Shown: positions 8,363 to 16,044 of the stretch, piece by piece | Numbering within the stretch: the stretch's first letter is position 1 | Layout: each line of letters opens with the position of its first letter | Source: a bacterium UBP10_UBA1149 | GTDB lineage: Bacteria; Desulfobacterota; Binatia; UBA1149 | DNA length: 16,602 bases | Reading direction: 5' to 3' | NCBI GenBank assembly: GCA_002311335.1 | Contig: DBZX01000036.1 | Span: 1 to 16,602, forward strand | Made by a program: the position numbers and the translations under genes | The notes under the pieces: generated by a model | Database searches by the model: none | Told to the model about the DNA's origin: nothing | What the model saw: the letters and a program-made list of their open reading frames with translations, nothing else

Positions 8363-9136
8363 ATGAGCGTAAGGACAGAAACCGACCAACAGGTCTGCAC
8401 CGTGATCATCGACAGGCCCGAGAGGCGCAACGCCGTCGACCGGGAAACGGCCGGGCAACTGGTGCAAGCCTTCGCTGATTTTGAGCGGAACCCGGCCCTC
8501 GCAGTGGCCGTACTCTGGGGCGCGGGCGGAACGTTCTGCGCAGGTGCCGATCTCAAGGCTGTGGCCGAGGGCCGCGGCAATCGCGTGACCGCCGACGGTG
8601 ACGGCCCCATGGGTCCCACCCGCATGCAGTTGTCCAAACCCGTGCTGGCCGCGGTAGAAGGCCACGCCGTGGCAGGTGGACTGGAGCTGGCGCTGTGGTG
8701 CGACATGAGAGTAGCCGCGCGCTCGGCGGTGTTCGGCGTTTTCTGCCGCCGCTGGGGCGTCCCCCTGGTCGATGGTGGTACGCTGCGCCTTCCGCGAGTG
8801 GTAGGCGCAGGGCGCGCCATGGACATGATACTCACCGGCCGGCCGGTGGCGGCCGAAGAAGCCCTGGGCATGGGGCTCGCCGACCGCGTGGTCGACGACG
8901 GTTTCGCCCGCCGCGAGGCCGAGAGCCTGGCGGCACAGATCGCGTCGTTTCCGCCCGAGTGCATGCGGGCCGACCGGGCCTCGGCGCAGCAACAATGGGG
9001 CCTGGACGAAACCGCCGCACTGGCCAACGAGTACCGCCACGGCATGAAGGCCCTCAACGCGGGCGAAGCCCGGGAAGGGGCTGCTCGCTTCAGCCGCGGC
9101 GCGGGCAGGCACGGCAGCTTCAACGACCTCGGTTAA
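8363..9136 (+). CDS. Crotonase / enoyl-CoA hydratase-family protein with one catalytic Glu missing
   Basis: A 257-residue cytoplasmic crotonase-fold enzyme acting on acyl-CoA. It has DRPERRNAVD near residue 17, the oxyanion-hole segment FCAGADLKA (58-66) and AVAGGLELALWCD (102-114). Glu108 aligns with the first catalytic Glu (E144 in rat hydratase). The second (E164) aligns with Cys128 in FGVFCRRWGVPLVDGG. This FCRRWGVP pattern is one I know from an annotated crotonase subgroup (PRK08259-like) whose substrate is not established, so simple trans-enoyl-CoA hydration is doubtful; an isomerase, hydrolase or other role is possible. ATG 8363 has GGAGGAG 5 nt upstream, which decides it over GTG 8348. 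The C-terminus (GRHGSF) is a little shorter than some relatives. It is the first plus-strand gene, 182 bp ahead of the glycosyltransferase. Confidence 0.9.
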   Translation: MSVRTETDQQVCTVIIDRPERRNAVDRETAGQLVQAFADFERNPALAVAVLWGAGGTFCAGADLKAVAEGRGNRVTADGDGPMGPTRMQLSKPVLAAVEGHAVAGGLELALWCDMRVAARSAVFGVFCRRWGVPLVDGGTLRLPRVVGAGRAMDMILTGRPVAAEEALGMGLADRVVDDGFARREAESLAAQIASFPPECMRADRASAQQQWGLDETAALANEYRHGMKALNAGEAREGAARFSRGAGRHGSFNDLG

Positions 9137-9318
9137 GTTGCGGGCACAGGAACCGCCCCTTTCTCCAGCCACCCACGCCCCCTTCTTGCAACGGCGGGTG
9201 AGCGGCTGTATTGAGGGGTGCTGCAGATCGGGTTCGATCGCCCCCAGCTGCGGCTGAAACGGGCCGGGATCACAGTTCTTCACCCACCCGAAAAAGGACA
9301 AAGCGACAGTATATTTCC

Positions 9319-10590
9319 ATGTCAGGCACACCCCTGCGCATCGCCATGTTTACTTATAGAGGCAACCCGAGATCGGGAGGCCAAGGCATATACATGCGCC
9401 TGCTCAGCCGCGAGCTGGTCGACATGGGCCACAAGGTTGACGTCTGGAGCGGCCAACCCTACCCCGAGCTGGTGGAAGGCGTCGGGCTGGAAGAAATACC
9501 CAGCATGGACCTGTGGACACGCAAGAAGCGTGGCTTTCGCCTGCCCACGCGAGAGGAGTGGCGCGACCCCATCAACCGTACCGAGTACTACAAAACGGTG
9601 ACCGGCGGTTTCCCCGAGATGCTGACCTTCTCGCAGCGTGTAGCGCGCCGCTTTCACTCCAATGGCGTGAAAGACGCCTATGACATCATCCATGACAACC
9701 AGAGCCTGGGCCCAGGCCTGCTCGAGCTCAAGCGCTACGCACCGGTGGTCGCCACCATTCACCACCCCATCACCCGCGACCTGGACATAGCTCTGAAATC
9801 CACCTGGTCCCCCGTAAAGCGCCTGGGCATGCACCGCTGGTACAGCTTTCTTCCCATGCAGATGGAAGTCGCGCGTGACATGGACCGCATCCTCACGATC
9901 TCGGAGGCAGCCTCCGAAGACATCGCCCACGACTTCAAGCTCGACCGCTCGCTTATGCGCAACGTGGGCAACGGCATCAACCTGGCAACCTTTCGCCCCT
10001 TGAACGGCCCGCCAGCCGACGAAAACCGAATTATGACCACGCTGTCGGCCGACTCGCCGCTGAAAGGGTTTTCGTACCTCCTGCACGCCATGGCCGAGCT
10101 CAAGCGCAGGCGGCCGGCATTGCGGCTCACAGTGATCGGCGCGCCGGGCGAACACACCAATACCGCGAGATTGGTACGCGGCCTCGATCTCGAAGACAGC
10201 GTTCACTTCACTGGCAAGGTAGAGGCCGAGGACATCGTCCAGCACTACTCCCGCTCCGCCCTGGCGGTTGTTCCGTCGCTGTACGAGGGCTTCGGATTCC
10301 CCGCGGGCGAGGCCATGGCCTGCCGCGTGCCTGTCATATCTACGACCGCCGGAGCGCTGCCGGAGGTGGTGGGAACCGACGGGACCACGGGCATACTCAT
10401 CAAGCCGGGCTGCTCGAAGAGCCTGGTCGAAGCCATCGATGGCCTTCTCGCCGACCCCGACAGAAGGCGAAGCCTGGCCGAGGCCGGGCGGGCCCGCGTG
10501 CTCGATCTTTTCTCATGGCGGCGGGCTGCCGAGCGTACGGTCGACGTGTACCGCGAGGTCCTGGACGAAAGAAAGGCCGCCTCGTGCTGA
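9319..10590 (+). CDS. GT4-family glycosyltransferase
   Basis: A 423-residue retaining glycosyltransferase of the GT-B fold, family 4, expected to use a nucleotide sugar at the cytoplasmic side of the membrane. The N-terminal domain begins RIAMFTYRGNP followed by the glycine loop SGGQGIYMRLLSREL; the C-terminal donor domain includes VGNGINLATFRP, FTGKVEAEDIV and the EX7E motif in YEGFGFPAGEAM (Glu323 and Glu331), followed by CRVPVISTTAGALPEVVG. ATG 9319 is chosen since the sequence before it (from 9211) is not typical of the family. No strong ribosome binding site is seen; AAGGA is about 15-20 nt away. The stop overlaps the next gene by 7 nt, so it begins a three-gene unit with the methyltransferase and toroid protein. 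Confidence 0.92.
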   Translation: MSGTPLRIAMFTYRGNPRSGGQGIYMRLLSRELVDMGHKVDVWSGQPYPELVEGVGLEEIPSMDLWTRKKRGFRLPTREEWRDPINRTEYYKTVTGGFPEMLTFSQRVARRFHSNGVKDAYDIIHDNQSLGPGLLELKRYAPVVATIHHPITRDLDIALKSTWSPVKRLGMHRWYSFLPMQMEVARDMDRILTISEAASEDIAHDFKLDRSLMRNVGNGINLATFRPLNGPPADENRIMTTLSADSPLKGFSYLLHAMAELKRRRPALRLTVIGAPGEHTNTARLVRGLDLEDSVHFTGKVEAEDIVQHYSRSALAVVPSLYEGFGFPAGEAMACRVPVISTTAGALPEVVGTDGTTGILIKPGCSKSLVEAIDGLLADPDRRRSLAEAGRARVLDLFSWRRAAERTVDVYREVLDERKAASC

Positions 10591-11312
10591 CCGTCGAATT
10601 TGACAGGCTGCCGCTGGAGCCGGGTGCGCGCATACTCGACCTGGGCTGCGGCGACGGCCGTCACGCGCGCGAGACCCGTCGGCTGCCGGGCGTGTCCACC
10701 TACGCCATGGACATAGGCGAAGGCGAGACCAGCCGCACCACCAACACGCTCGAAGAGATGGACAAAACGCCCGAGGCCATGGGCGGCGTATCCTCCGACG
10801 CGGGCCCCTGGACGGTGGTGCGCGGCAGCGCCTACGAATTGCCCTTTGCCGACGCGAGCCTCGACTGCGTGATTTTTTCCGAGGTGCTCGAGCACCTGCA
10901 CGAAGACCGCGCCGCCCTGGCCGAGGTGCACCGGGTGCTCAAGCCCGGCGGCACACTCGCTCTTTCGGTTCCCCGCGAGGGCCCCGAGGCCGTGTGCTGG
11001 GCGCTGTCGAGCGAGTACCGCAACTCGCCGGGCGGGCACGTACGAATCTACCGCCGCAATAAGCTCCGGCAACTACTGCAGGACAGCGGCTACGAAGTCG
11101 TCGCCAGCCACTTCGCCCACGGACTGCACTCGCCCTACTGGTGGCTCAAGTGCCTGGTGGGCCCTTCGCGCGAGGGCATCTGGCCCATTGACCTCTACCA
11201 CCGGCTGCTTGTGTGGGACCTGATGAAAAAACCCTTTATCACGCAGGTAATGGAGAACGCGCTCAGCCCCTTCATAGGCAAGAGCGTGGTCTTCTATGCG
11301 GTGAGGGCGTGA
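10584..11312 (+). CDS. SAM-dependent methyltransferase (class I)
   Basis: A 242-residue Rossmann-fold methyltransferase. Motif I is ARILDLGCGDGRHARE (about 15-30); the acidic end of strand 2 is MDIGEGE; motif II/III area reads ELPFADASLDCVIFSEVLEHL, and VLKPGGTLALSVP follows. These are hallmarks of the Methyltransf_11 group, which methylates O, N or C atoms on small molecules, sugars or lipids. An insertion (about TSRTTNTLEEMDKTP) sits after strand 2. The C-terminal third, with YWWLKCLVG and the FITQVMENALSPFIGKS segment, may bind membrane or lipid substrates. Start GTG 10584 has AAGG 8 nt upstream and overlaps the glycosyltransferase stop by 7 nt, arguing for coupling; the frame from 10515 is only a shadow extension. 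Confidence 0.9.
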   Translation: MLTVEFDRLPLEPGARILDLGCGDGRHARETRRLPGVSTYAMDIGEGETSRTTNTLEEMDKTPEAMGGVSSDAGPWTVVRGSAYELPFADASLDCVIFSEVLEHLHEDRAALAEVHRVLKPGGTLALSVPREGPEAVCWALSSEYRNSPGGHVRIYRRNKLRQLLQDSGYEVVASHFAHGLHSPYWWLKCLVGPSREGIWPIDLYHRLLVWDLMKKPFITQVMENALSPFIGKSVVFYAVRA

Positions 11313-11317
11313 AGCCG

Positions 11318-12418
11318 ATGAACGATAACAGCAGGCTGCTGACCCCGGAACAGGCTACGCAGACCGGCCTCTGGCTGGTCAATGCCCAGGAGTCGCAGGG
11401 TGCACTGCCGTGGCTGCCGGGCGGCAAGTTTGACCCCTGGAACCACGTGCACGGGGCCATGGGCCTGACCGTCGCCGGGCATTTTGAGCAGGCGAGAAAA
11501 GCTTACCGTTACCTCGCCGCCACCCAGGAAGCCGACGGCGCCTGGCCGCGCTGGCGGGTGGCCGACCGCATAACCGACGCCGCCCACGAGACCAACCAGG
11601 CGGCCTACGTAGCCTCGGGCCTGTGGCACCTTTACCTGGCCACCGAAGACGAAGAGTTCCTGGCCGAGACCTGGCCCATGGTCGAACGCGCTCTCGACTT
11701 CGTGGTCGCGCTGCAGTTCAACGACGGCTCGGTAGCCTGGGCCCGCAAGAAAAACGGTCGCCCCGCGCGTTACCCGCTGCTCACCTGCAACAGTTCAACG
11801 CACGGCAGCCTGGTGTGCGGTCTGCGCATCGCCGAGCTGCTGGGCCACGACAAGCCCGGGTGGCAGCGCTCGGTGCTGGCGCTCGGTGACATACTGCGCG
11901 ACGACCTGCAGCGCTACTACCGGGAAACCCTGGCGCCGGATCCGCCGGGAAGATTTTCGATGGACTGGTACTACCCTGTCCTCGGTGGCGCCGTGCGCGG
12001 CGTGGCCGGCCGCCAGCTGCTGCTCGACGACAAGCAGGTAGCCCGCTTCCTCGAAGAAGGAAGCGGCCTGCGCTGCGTGGCCGAAAACCGCTGGTTCACC
12101 GTGGCCGAGACCCTCGAGTATGCCATGGCGCTCGACGCGCTTGGCCTTGAGAAACGCGCACGCGAAGTCGCCCGTTGGGTGCTCGAACACCGCACCGAAC
12201 ACGGGGCCTACCAGATGGGTATCGTGCTGCCCCAGCGTGCCTACTTTCCGGCCGACGAGTTTTCGCCCTGGAACGCGGCCACCGTGTTGCTGGCCGACGA
12301 CGTGCTTGCCCAGCAGGGTGCAACCGCCGAGTTCTTTCGCTCTCTCGATGGCGACGACCTCCTGGGCGAAGACATCAAGCCCACCGGCACCGGCGACTCG
12401 CTGCCGGTCACGGCCTGA
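11318..12418 (+). CDS. Alpha/alpha-toroid (prenyltransferase/squalene-cyclase-like fold) protein
   Basis: A 366-residue protein of helical-hairpin repeats: TGLWLVNAQESQGALPWLPGG, YLAATQEADGAWPRW, ALQFNDGSVAWARK, and later MDWYYPVLGG, QVARFLEEGSGLRC and WNAATVLLADDVL. The Q-x-x-D-G-x-W-P unit is like the QW-type repeats of terpene cyclases and prenyltransferase beta subunits, and relatives are usually labelled prenyltransferase. The cyclase DXDD and the prenyltransferase zinc site are not evident, so the fold call is firmer than any activity; a sugar-binding or glycosidase-type toroid is an alternative. ATG 11318 lies 5 nt after the methyltransferase stop; GTG 11309, overlapping that stop as GTGA, is an equally reasonable start. 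Probably co-made with the two preceding genes. Confidence 0.8.
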   Translation: MNDNSRLLTPEQATQTGLWLVNAQESQGALPWLPGGKFDPWNHVHGAMGLTVAGHFEQARKAYRYLAATQEADGAWPRWRVADRITDAAHETNQAAYVASGLWHLYLATEDEEFLAETWPMVERALDFVVALQFNDGSVAWARKKNGRPARYPLLTCNSSTHGSLVCGLRIAELLGHDKPGWQRSVLALGDILRDDLQRYYRETLAPDPPGRFSMDWYYPVLGGAVRGVAGRQLLLDDKQVARFLEEGSGLRCVAENRWFTVAETLEYAMALDALGLEKRAREVARWVLEHRTEHGAYQMGIVLPQRAYFPADEFSPWNAATVLLADDVLAQQGATAEFFRSLDGDDLLGEDIKPTGTGDSLPVTA

Positions 12419-12449
12419 GCGCCAGCGCCCTCTGCTGCCGCGGCGTCGG

Positions 12450-13514
12450 TCAGTCTTTGCGCGTCGGTGTCAGGGCTTCCATCGGGTAGTCGGGCTTGCC
12501 CTCTTCGGCAAGGGCGAAAAACTCCGGCCCGAAGGGATCCTTGCCGCGAATGGGCATGGAGCCACGTCGTATCGTCCAATCGCTCGGCGCCAGCTCGTCG
12601 GCGCGAACAAAGTGGCGCTCGGCCGCTTCTCCTCTTTGCTGCCCGTGCAACCACCAGGCAAGCGCGCGCTCGGCCCGCGCGAGTTGGCTCGCCGCGTCGG
12701 GTTCGATGCGCAGCGCATCAACTTCATCCATGGGTAGCGCCCCTTCGCCCGTGCGGACCCAGGCGCGCAGCATGTCGAGATAGGGCTCGGAAAGCTTGCC
12801 GTGAAAGGCCGTGAAAATATCGGTGCCGAACTGGGAATCGTGGGGACGACAGATACGCCCCTGCTCATCGATCCAGATCATGGTCGGTACGTTGACCACG
12901 TGGTAGAGCTCGGCGACCAGGTGCTCGGTGTCGATCACGCTGGGGTGCGTGGGCGCCGCGCGCTCGATGAACTCTCGGACATCGTCGTCGCAGCGGTCGA
13001 GCGCCACGGTGAACGGAACAAAATTGTCGGGACCAAGCTCCTCGTACAGCGCCTGCCAGACCGGCAGATCCTCGCGGCAGCCTCACCATGACGCATAGGC
13101 GACCAGCAGCACCTTCTTGCCGCGGTGCTGGGACAGGCGGTGCAGCTGTCCGTCGAGATCCGGCAGCTCGAAGTCGGGTGCCTCCAGGGTCCAGAGCTGC
13201 GCGGCGCGCTCGCCGGCCGCGACTCCCAGGGCGGCCACACGCGCCGCGGGGTCGAGCGCGAGCGGTCGGCCTAGCGCGGACGCGAACGCGGCGAGATCCA
13301 CCCCGGCGTCCTCGGCGCTGGGGACGAGCGCCTCGCGGTCCCGGACCGGCACGCAAGCCGCGTCCTTGCAGAGACCCTCGGGCTTGAGTTCCCAGCCGAG
13401 CCCGCTCTTGAGCGAATCGGGGTCGATCAGCACCCGGCCGTCCCGGACCTCCGCAGCAAGCGACACCTCCTGCCCGTCATCGATCAAACGAAACACTTCA
13501 GCGGATGCGGACAT
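12450..13514 (-). CDS. Selenocysteine-containing redoxin (TlpA/AhpC-like thioredoxin-fold protein), UGA read through
   Basis: Read as one 354-residue selenoprotein with selenocysteine at residue 144 (UGA at 13085-13083). Residues 1-110 form an N-terminal region with GWELKPEGLCKDAAC (Cys49, Cys54). The thioredoxin fold begins at APDFELPDLDG (112), continues KKVLLVAYASW-U144-G-C146-RED, and has the cis-Pro loop NVPTMIWID (Pro210). A helical C-terminal part carries AERALAWWLHGQQ and IRRGSMPIRG. Frame, codon style and domain order continue unbroken across UGA: the upper part alone would end exactly at the active site, and the lower part alone would lack it. Homologs I recall have WASWCGCR here, so Sec replaces Cys in a U-G-C redox motif. 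A SECIS-like hairpin follows the UGA. ATG 13514 has GGGGAGGG 6 nt upstream. The likely role is thiol/peroxide redox chemistry; the partner is unknown. A nonsense mutation is the alternative, but it would not explain the hairpin. Confidence 0.88.
13049..13075 (-). promoter_or_regulatory. Putative bacterial SECIS element
   Basis: On the minus strand CUGCC (13067-13063), loop GGUCU (13062-13058) and GGCAG (13057-13053) form a perfect 5-bp hairpin. The loop begins 21 nt after UGA, against 19 nt in E. coli fdhF, whose SelB-binding loop also contains GGUCU. A U·G pair and then GCG (13075-13073) with CGC (13051-13049) can extend the stem below an asymmetric internal loop. A second CUGCC just after the UGA could compete, but would give a different loop. 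The coding sequence is retained in the element, as is usual for bacterial SECIS. Confidence 0.8.
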
Positions 13515-13618
13515 CGGTGGCCCTCCCCAGCTATGCGGCGTGCTGCGCAGCGGCCATTCAGTGTAGGCGAAGCGCGACGGCCCAGAGTGTTGGGGGCTTC
13601 CAGCCTCGGCCACTCCAA

Positions 13619-13634
13619 CCCCGATCGATCGGGG
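13619..13634. promoter_or_regulatory. Perfect 16-bp palindrome in a divergent intergenic region
   Basis: CCCCGATCGATCGGGG is its own reverse complement and lies between the divergent selenoprotein and acyltransferase starts, 44 bp before the latter. The position and dyad symmetry fit an operator for a dimeric regulator. It has no spacer and no U tract, so a terminator is less likely. I see no regulator gene beside it. Confidence 0.4.
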
Positions 13635-13677
13635 CGTGACGCTCCAGTCCCGAGCATTCGTCGCCGATCCATCCAAC

Positions 13678-15093
13678 GTGCTCTTCTACGAATACGCCTT
13701 CCTGTTCCTGTTCTTGCCGTGCGTGCTGCTGGTCTACTAAGGGCTGCCGGCCCGCGCGCGCAACGGCTGGCTGTTTGTTGCGAGCTGTGTCTTCTACGCC
13801 GCATCGAGCTTGAGCTTCCTGCCGCTCCTGCTCGCTTCGATCGCCGTCGACTACGTCGCCGGCGATCGCCTCGCCCGCGCGCGGGGTGCTGCGCAGCGCA
13901 AGCGCTGGCTCGTGCTGTCGATCGCCGTGAACCTCGGCATCCTGGCCTGGTTCAAGTACGGCGGCTTCCTGACGCTGAACTTGCGGGCGCTGTTCGATAC
14001 CGAGGGCATCCCGCTGATCGAGGCGGCACTGCCGATCGGGATCTCCTTCTACACGTTCCAGTCGATGAGCTACACGATCGACGTGTACCGCGGCGCTGCC
14101 CCGCCGGTCAAATCGTTTAGCGATTTCTCTTGCTTTGTCAGTCTGTTTCCCCAGTTGATTGCCGGTCCGATCGTGCGCTACAACACCGTAGCCGAACAAC
14201 TTGCATCGCGCGCGCATTCCTTGACAAAGTTCACTTCCGGTACCAGCGTGTTCATCCTGGGATTCGCCAAGAAGATTCTTCTTGCCAATCCGATGGGAGA
14301 AGTGGCGGATGCCGTTTTTTCCGCAGAGTCGCTGACCGCCGCCGATGCGTGGTTTGGCATTGTGGCCTACGCGTTTCAAATCTATTTCGATTTCTCCGGC
14401 TATTCCGACATGGCGATCGGTTTGGGTCGGATGTTGGGATTTGAGTTTCCCAAGAACTTCAACGCGCCATACCTCGCCGACAGCATCACCGACTTCTGGC
14501 GGCGGTGGCACATCTCTCTGAGCACGTGGCTGAAGGAGCATCTCTACATCCCGCTGGGCGGCAATCGTCATGGGACCGCGAAGACGTACCGCAATCTCAT
14601 GCTCACGATGTTGCTCGGTGGTCTGTGGCACGGAGCTGGGTGGAACTTCGTGACCTGGGGAGGTTTGCACGGGCTCTACCTGGCTGTGCACAAGTTATGG
14701 ATGTCGGCGACCAGCCGCACCGTGGACGCGGCGCGTGGTGTCCTGCGAAAGCTCATCGGTGGGTTGGTGACGTTCCACCTGGTGTGTCTTGCGTGGATCT
14801 TCTTCCGCGCGGCGAACGAAAAGGAACAGGGCCCGCTTCGTGTCGCGTGGCAGGTGATCGAGGGGATCGGGAAATGTGAGTTCAAGCCGACGGACCAGGT
14901 TCCGTGGACGGCCATGTTGCTCATTCCCGTCGCTCTGATGATCGACTACTTGAGCGCTTCCCGGAACCGGCAGTTGCCGTTGGACGCTCGCACACCTCTG
15001 TTCTTCCGCGGGTTGGTCTACGGTTCTGCGGTCGTGATGATCCTGTTGGCCAACTCGTCCGGGGATGTGCCGTTCATCTATTTCCGATTCTGA
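13678..15093 (+). CDS. MBOAT-family O-acyltransferase (AlgI-like), interrupted by an in-frame TAA at codon 21
   Basis: A membrane-bound O-acyltransferase of about 470 codons, the usual AlgI-type length if the TAA is ignored. It moves acyl groups, often acetyl, onto extracytoplasmic polysaccharide. Visible signatures are PLIEAALPIGISFYTFQSMSY, PQLIAGPIVRY, YSDMAIGLGRMLGFEFP, DFWRRWHISLSTWLKEHLY and the putative catalytic His318 in LWHGAGWNFVTWGGLHG, plus His331. The N-terminus from GTG 13678 (VLFYEYAFLFLFLPCVLLVY) matches the expected first helix, but TAA at 13738-13740 falls where relatives continue with Tyr-Gly-Leu; the frame then resumes correctly (GLPARARNGWLFVASCVFYA). So this is either a point nonsense mutation, a base error, or a protein restarting downstream, for example at TTG 13810, losing the first helix. 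Without correction the gene may be inactive. No ribosome binding site is evident at 13678. The following SGNH gene starts 1 nt after its stop. Confidence 0.85.
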
Positions 15094-15094
15094 C

Positions 15095-16018
15095 ATGATC
15101 AAGAAGTCCCTCATCTTCGGCGTTGGTTTCCTCATCCCGTTCGTGGTGGGCGAAGCGGCGCTGCGGTACATCGATCCGTACTACTTCGCGGAGAAGGAAG
15201 AGCGCACGCAGTTCGGAGCCGAGATCATGGACCCGAAGACCAATCGGTTGCGACCGGGGGTGGAGGGGTTCTATCTCGGCGAGAAGACGGTCATCAGCGA
15301 GCAGGGTTGGCGGTCACCGGCGTTCGAGATTCCAAAGCCCGCTGGGGTGTTCCGTGTCCTGATGCTCGGAGGATCGATTCCGTTCGGGTGGGGAGTGAAT
15401 CAGGGCGACGAGTACCCACGAGTGTTGGAGAGAATGCTCAACGACGCGGATCTCGCCGGGGGCAAGCGCATCGAAGTCATCAACACCGGCGTGCCCGGTT
15501 GGCGGATCGAGCACGCTGGCGAGTTCCTGCGGACGGAGGGCTTGCAGTATCAGCCGGACATGGTGTTGTTGACTCTTGTCGCGACCGATGTGCCGACGAA
15601 GCGAGATCAGAATCGTCGAGGTGAGCTCTTCAACGATGACATCCGTCGCTTGCGACTCGCCTGGGTGTTCGAGAATCGCTACCGCTTCAACACGCCCGGG
15701 ATGATGGGCAAGCGATACGACGCGTACAAAAATCTCTCCGAGGGAGGTCTGGACGCCGTCAACTTTGTGCTCGGCCTCTTCAGTGACATCTGCAACAAGG
15801 CCGGCGTGCGTTTCGTGGTGTTCGACACGCTCGGCAAGGAGACGACGCGCGCGCGATGCAAGGCCCTCGCCGTGCACCACATCAAGGGCTACACCAGCTG
15901 GAAGCTCCGCATGTCCTGGGAGGTGACACCGACCGATCCCCACCCCAACGCTTCCGGTCACCGCCAAATTGCGGACATGATATTCCGCGGCCTGAAGAAA
16001 CGCTCCCTCTGGAACTAG
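15095..16018 (+). CDS. SGNH/GDSL-like membrane-anchored hydrolase or acyltransferase partner
   Basis: A 307-residue protein with an N-terminal signal anchor (KSLIFGVGFLIPFVVGEAALRY) and a periplasmic SGNH-type domain. Block I is RVLMLGGSIPFGWGV, with Ser94 as the likely nucleophile though GDS is GGS; block II is VINTGVPGW; block III is LLTLVATDVP, where the usual oxyanion Asn is Thr; block V is TDPHPNASGHRQIAD with Asp281 and His283. The nucleophile and a D-x-H are present, yet two oxyanion-related positions differ from the classic family. ATG 15095 follows the MBOAT stop by 1 nt, so the two are translationally coupled, as in AlgI/AlgJ-type systems in which an SGNH protein helps place acetyl groups on polysaccharide. 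The nature of the polymer is unknown. Confidence 0.85.
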   Translation: MIKKSLIFGVGFLIPFVVGEAALRYIDPYYFAEKEERTQFGAEIMDPKTNRLRPGVEGFYLGEKTVISEQGWRSPAFEIPKPAGVFRVLMLGGSIPFGWGVNQGDEYPRVLERMLNDADLAGGKRIEVINTGVPGWRIEHAGEFLRTEGLQYQPDMVLLTLVATDVPTKRDQNRRGELFNDDIRRLRLAWVFENRYRFNTPGMMGKRYDAYKNLSEGGLDAVNFVLGLFSDICNKAGVRFVVFDTLGKETTRARCKALAVHHIKGYTSWKLRMSWEVTPTDPHPNASGHRQIADMIFRGLKKRSLWN

Positions 16019-16044
16019 CGCCGGAGACTTCCCCGCGCTCTCTC

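Noticed and set aside
8324..9331. Long minus-strand frames opposite the crotonase, including an upstream extension of the beta-helix gene to 9123
   Set aside because: Composition is Arg/Ala/Ser-rich with no fold, and the crotonase has full motifs plus a strong ribosome binding site. The beta-helix signal peptide starts at 8106.
9322..10245. A 307-codon minus-strand frame opposite the GT4 gene
   Set aside because: It lacks domains or a ribosome binding site and lies fully within the glycosyltransferase coding sequence.
13083..13085. UGA in the redoxin read as a simple nonsense mutation
   Set aside because: The stop coincides with the active-site residue, the frame continues intact for 210 codons, and a GGUCU-loop hairpin follows at SECIS spacing. 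Chance is a poorer explanation.
13738..13740. TAA in the MBOAT gene as another recoded codon
   Set aside because: Selenocysteine uses UGA and pyrrolysine uses UAG. UAA recoding is not expected here and no downstream element was seen.
13558..14691. Long open frame on the minus strand (377 codons)
   Set aside because: It runs opposite the well-supported MBOAT gene, is Gln/His/Arg-rich without any recognisable domain, and is the usual antisense shadow of high-GC coding sequence.
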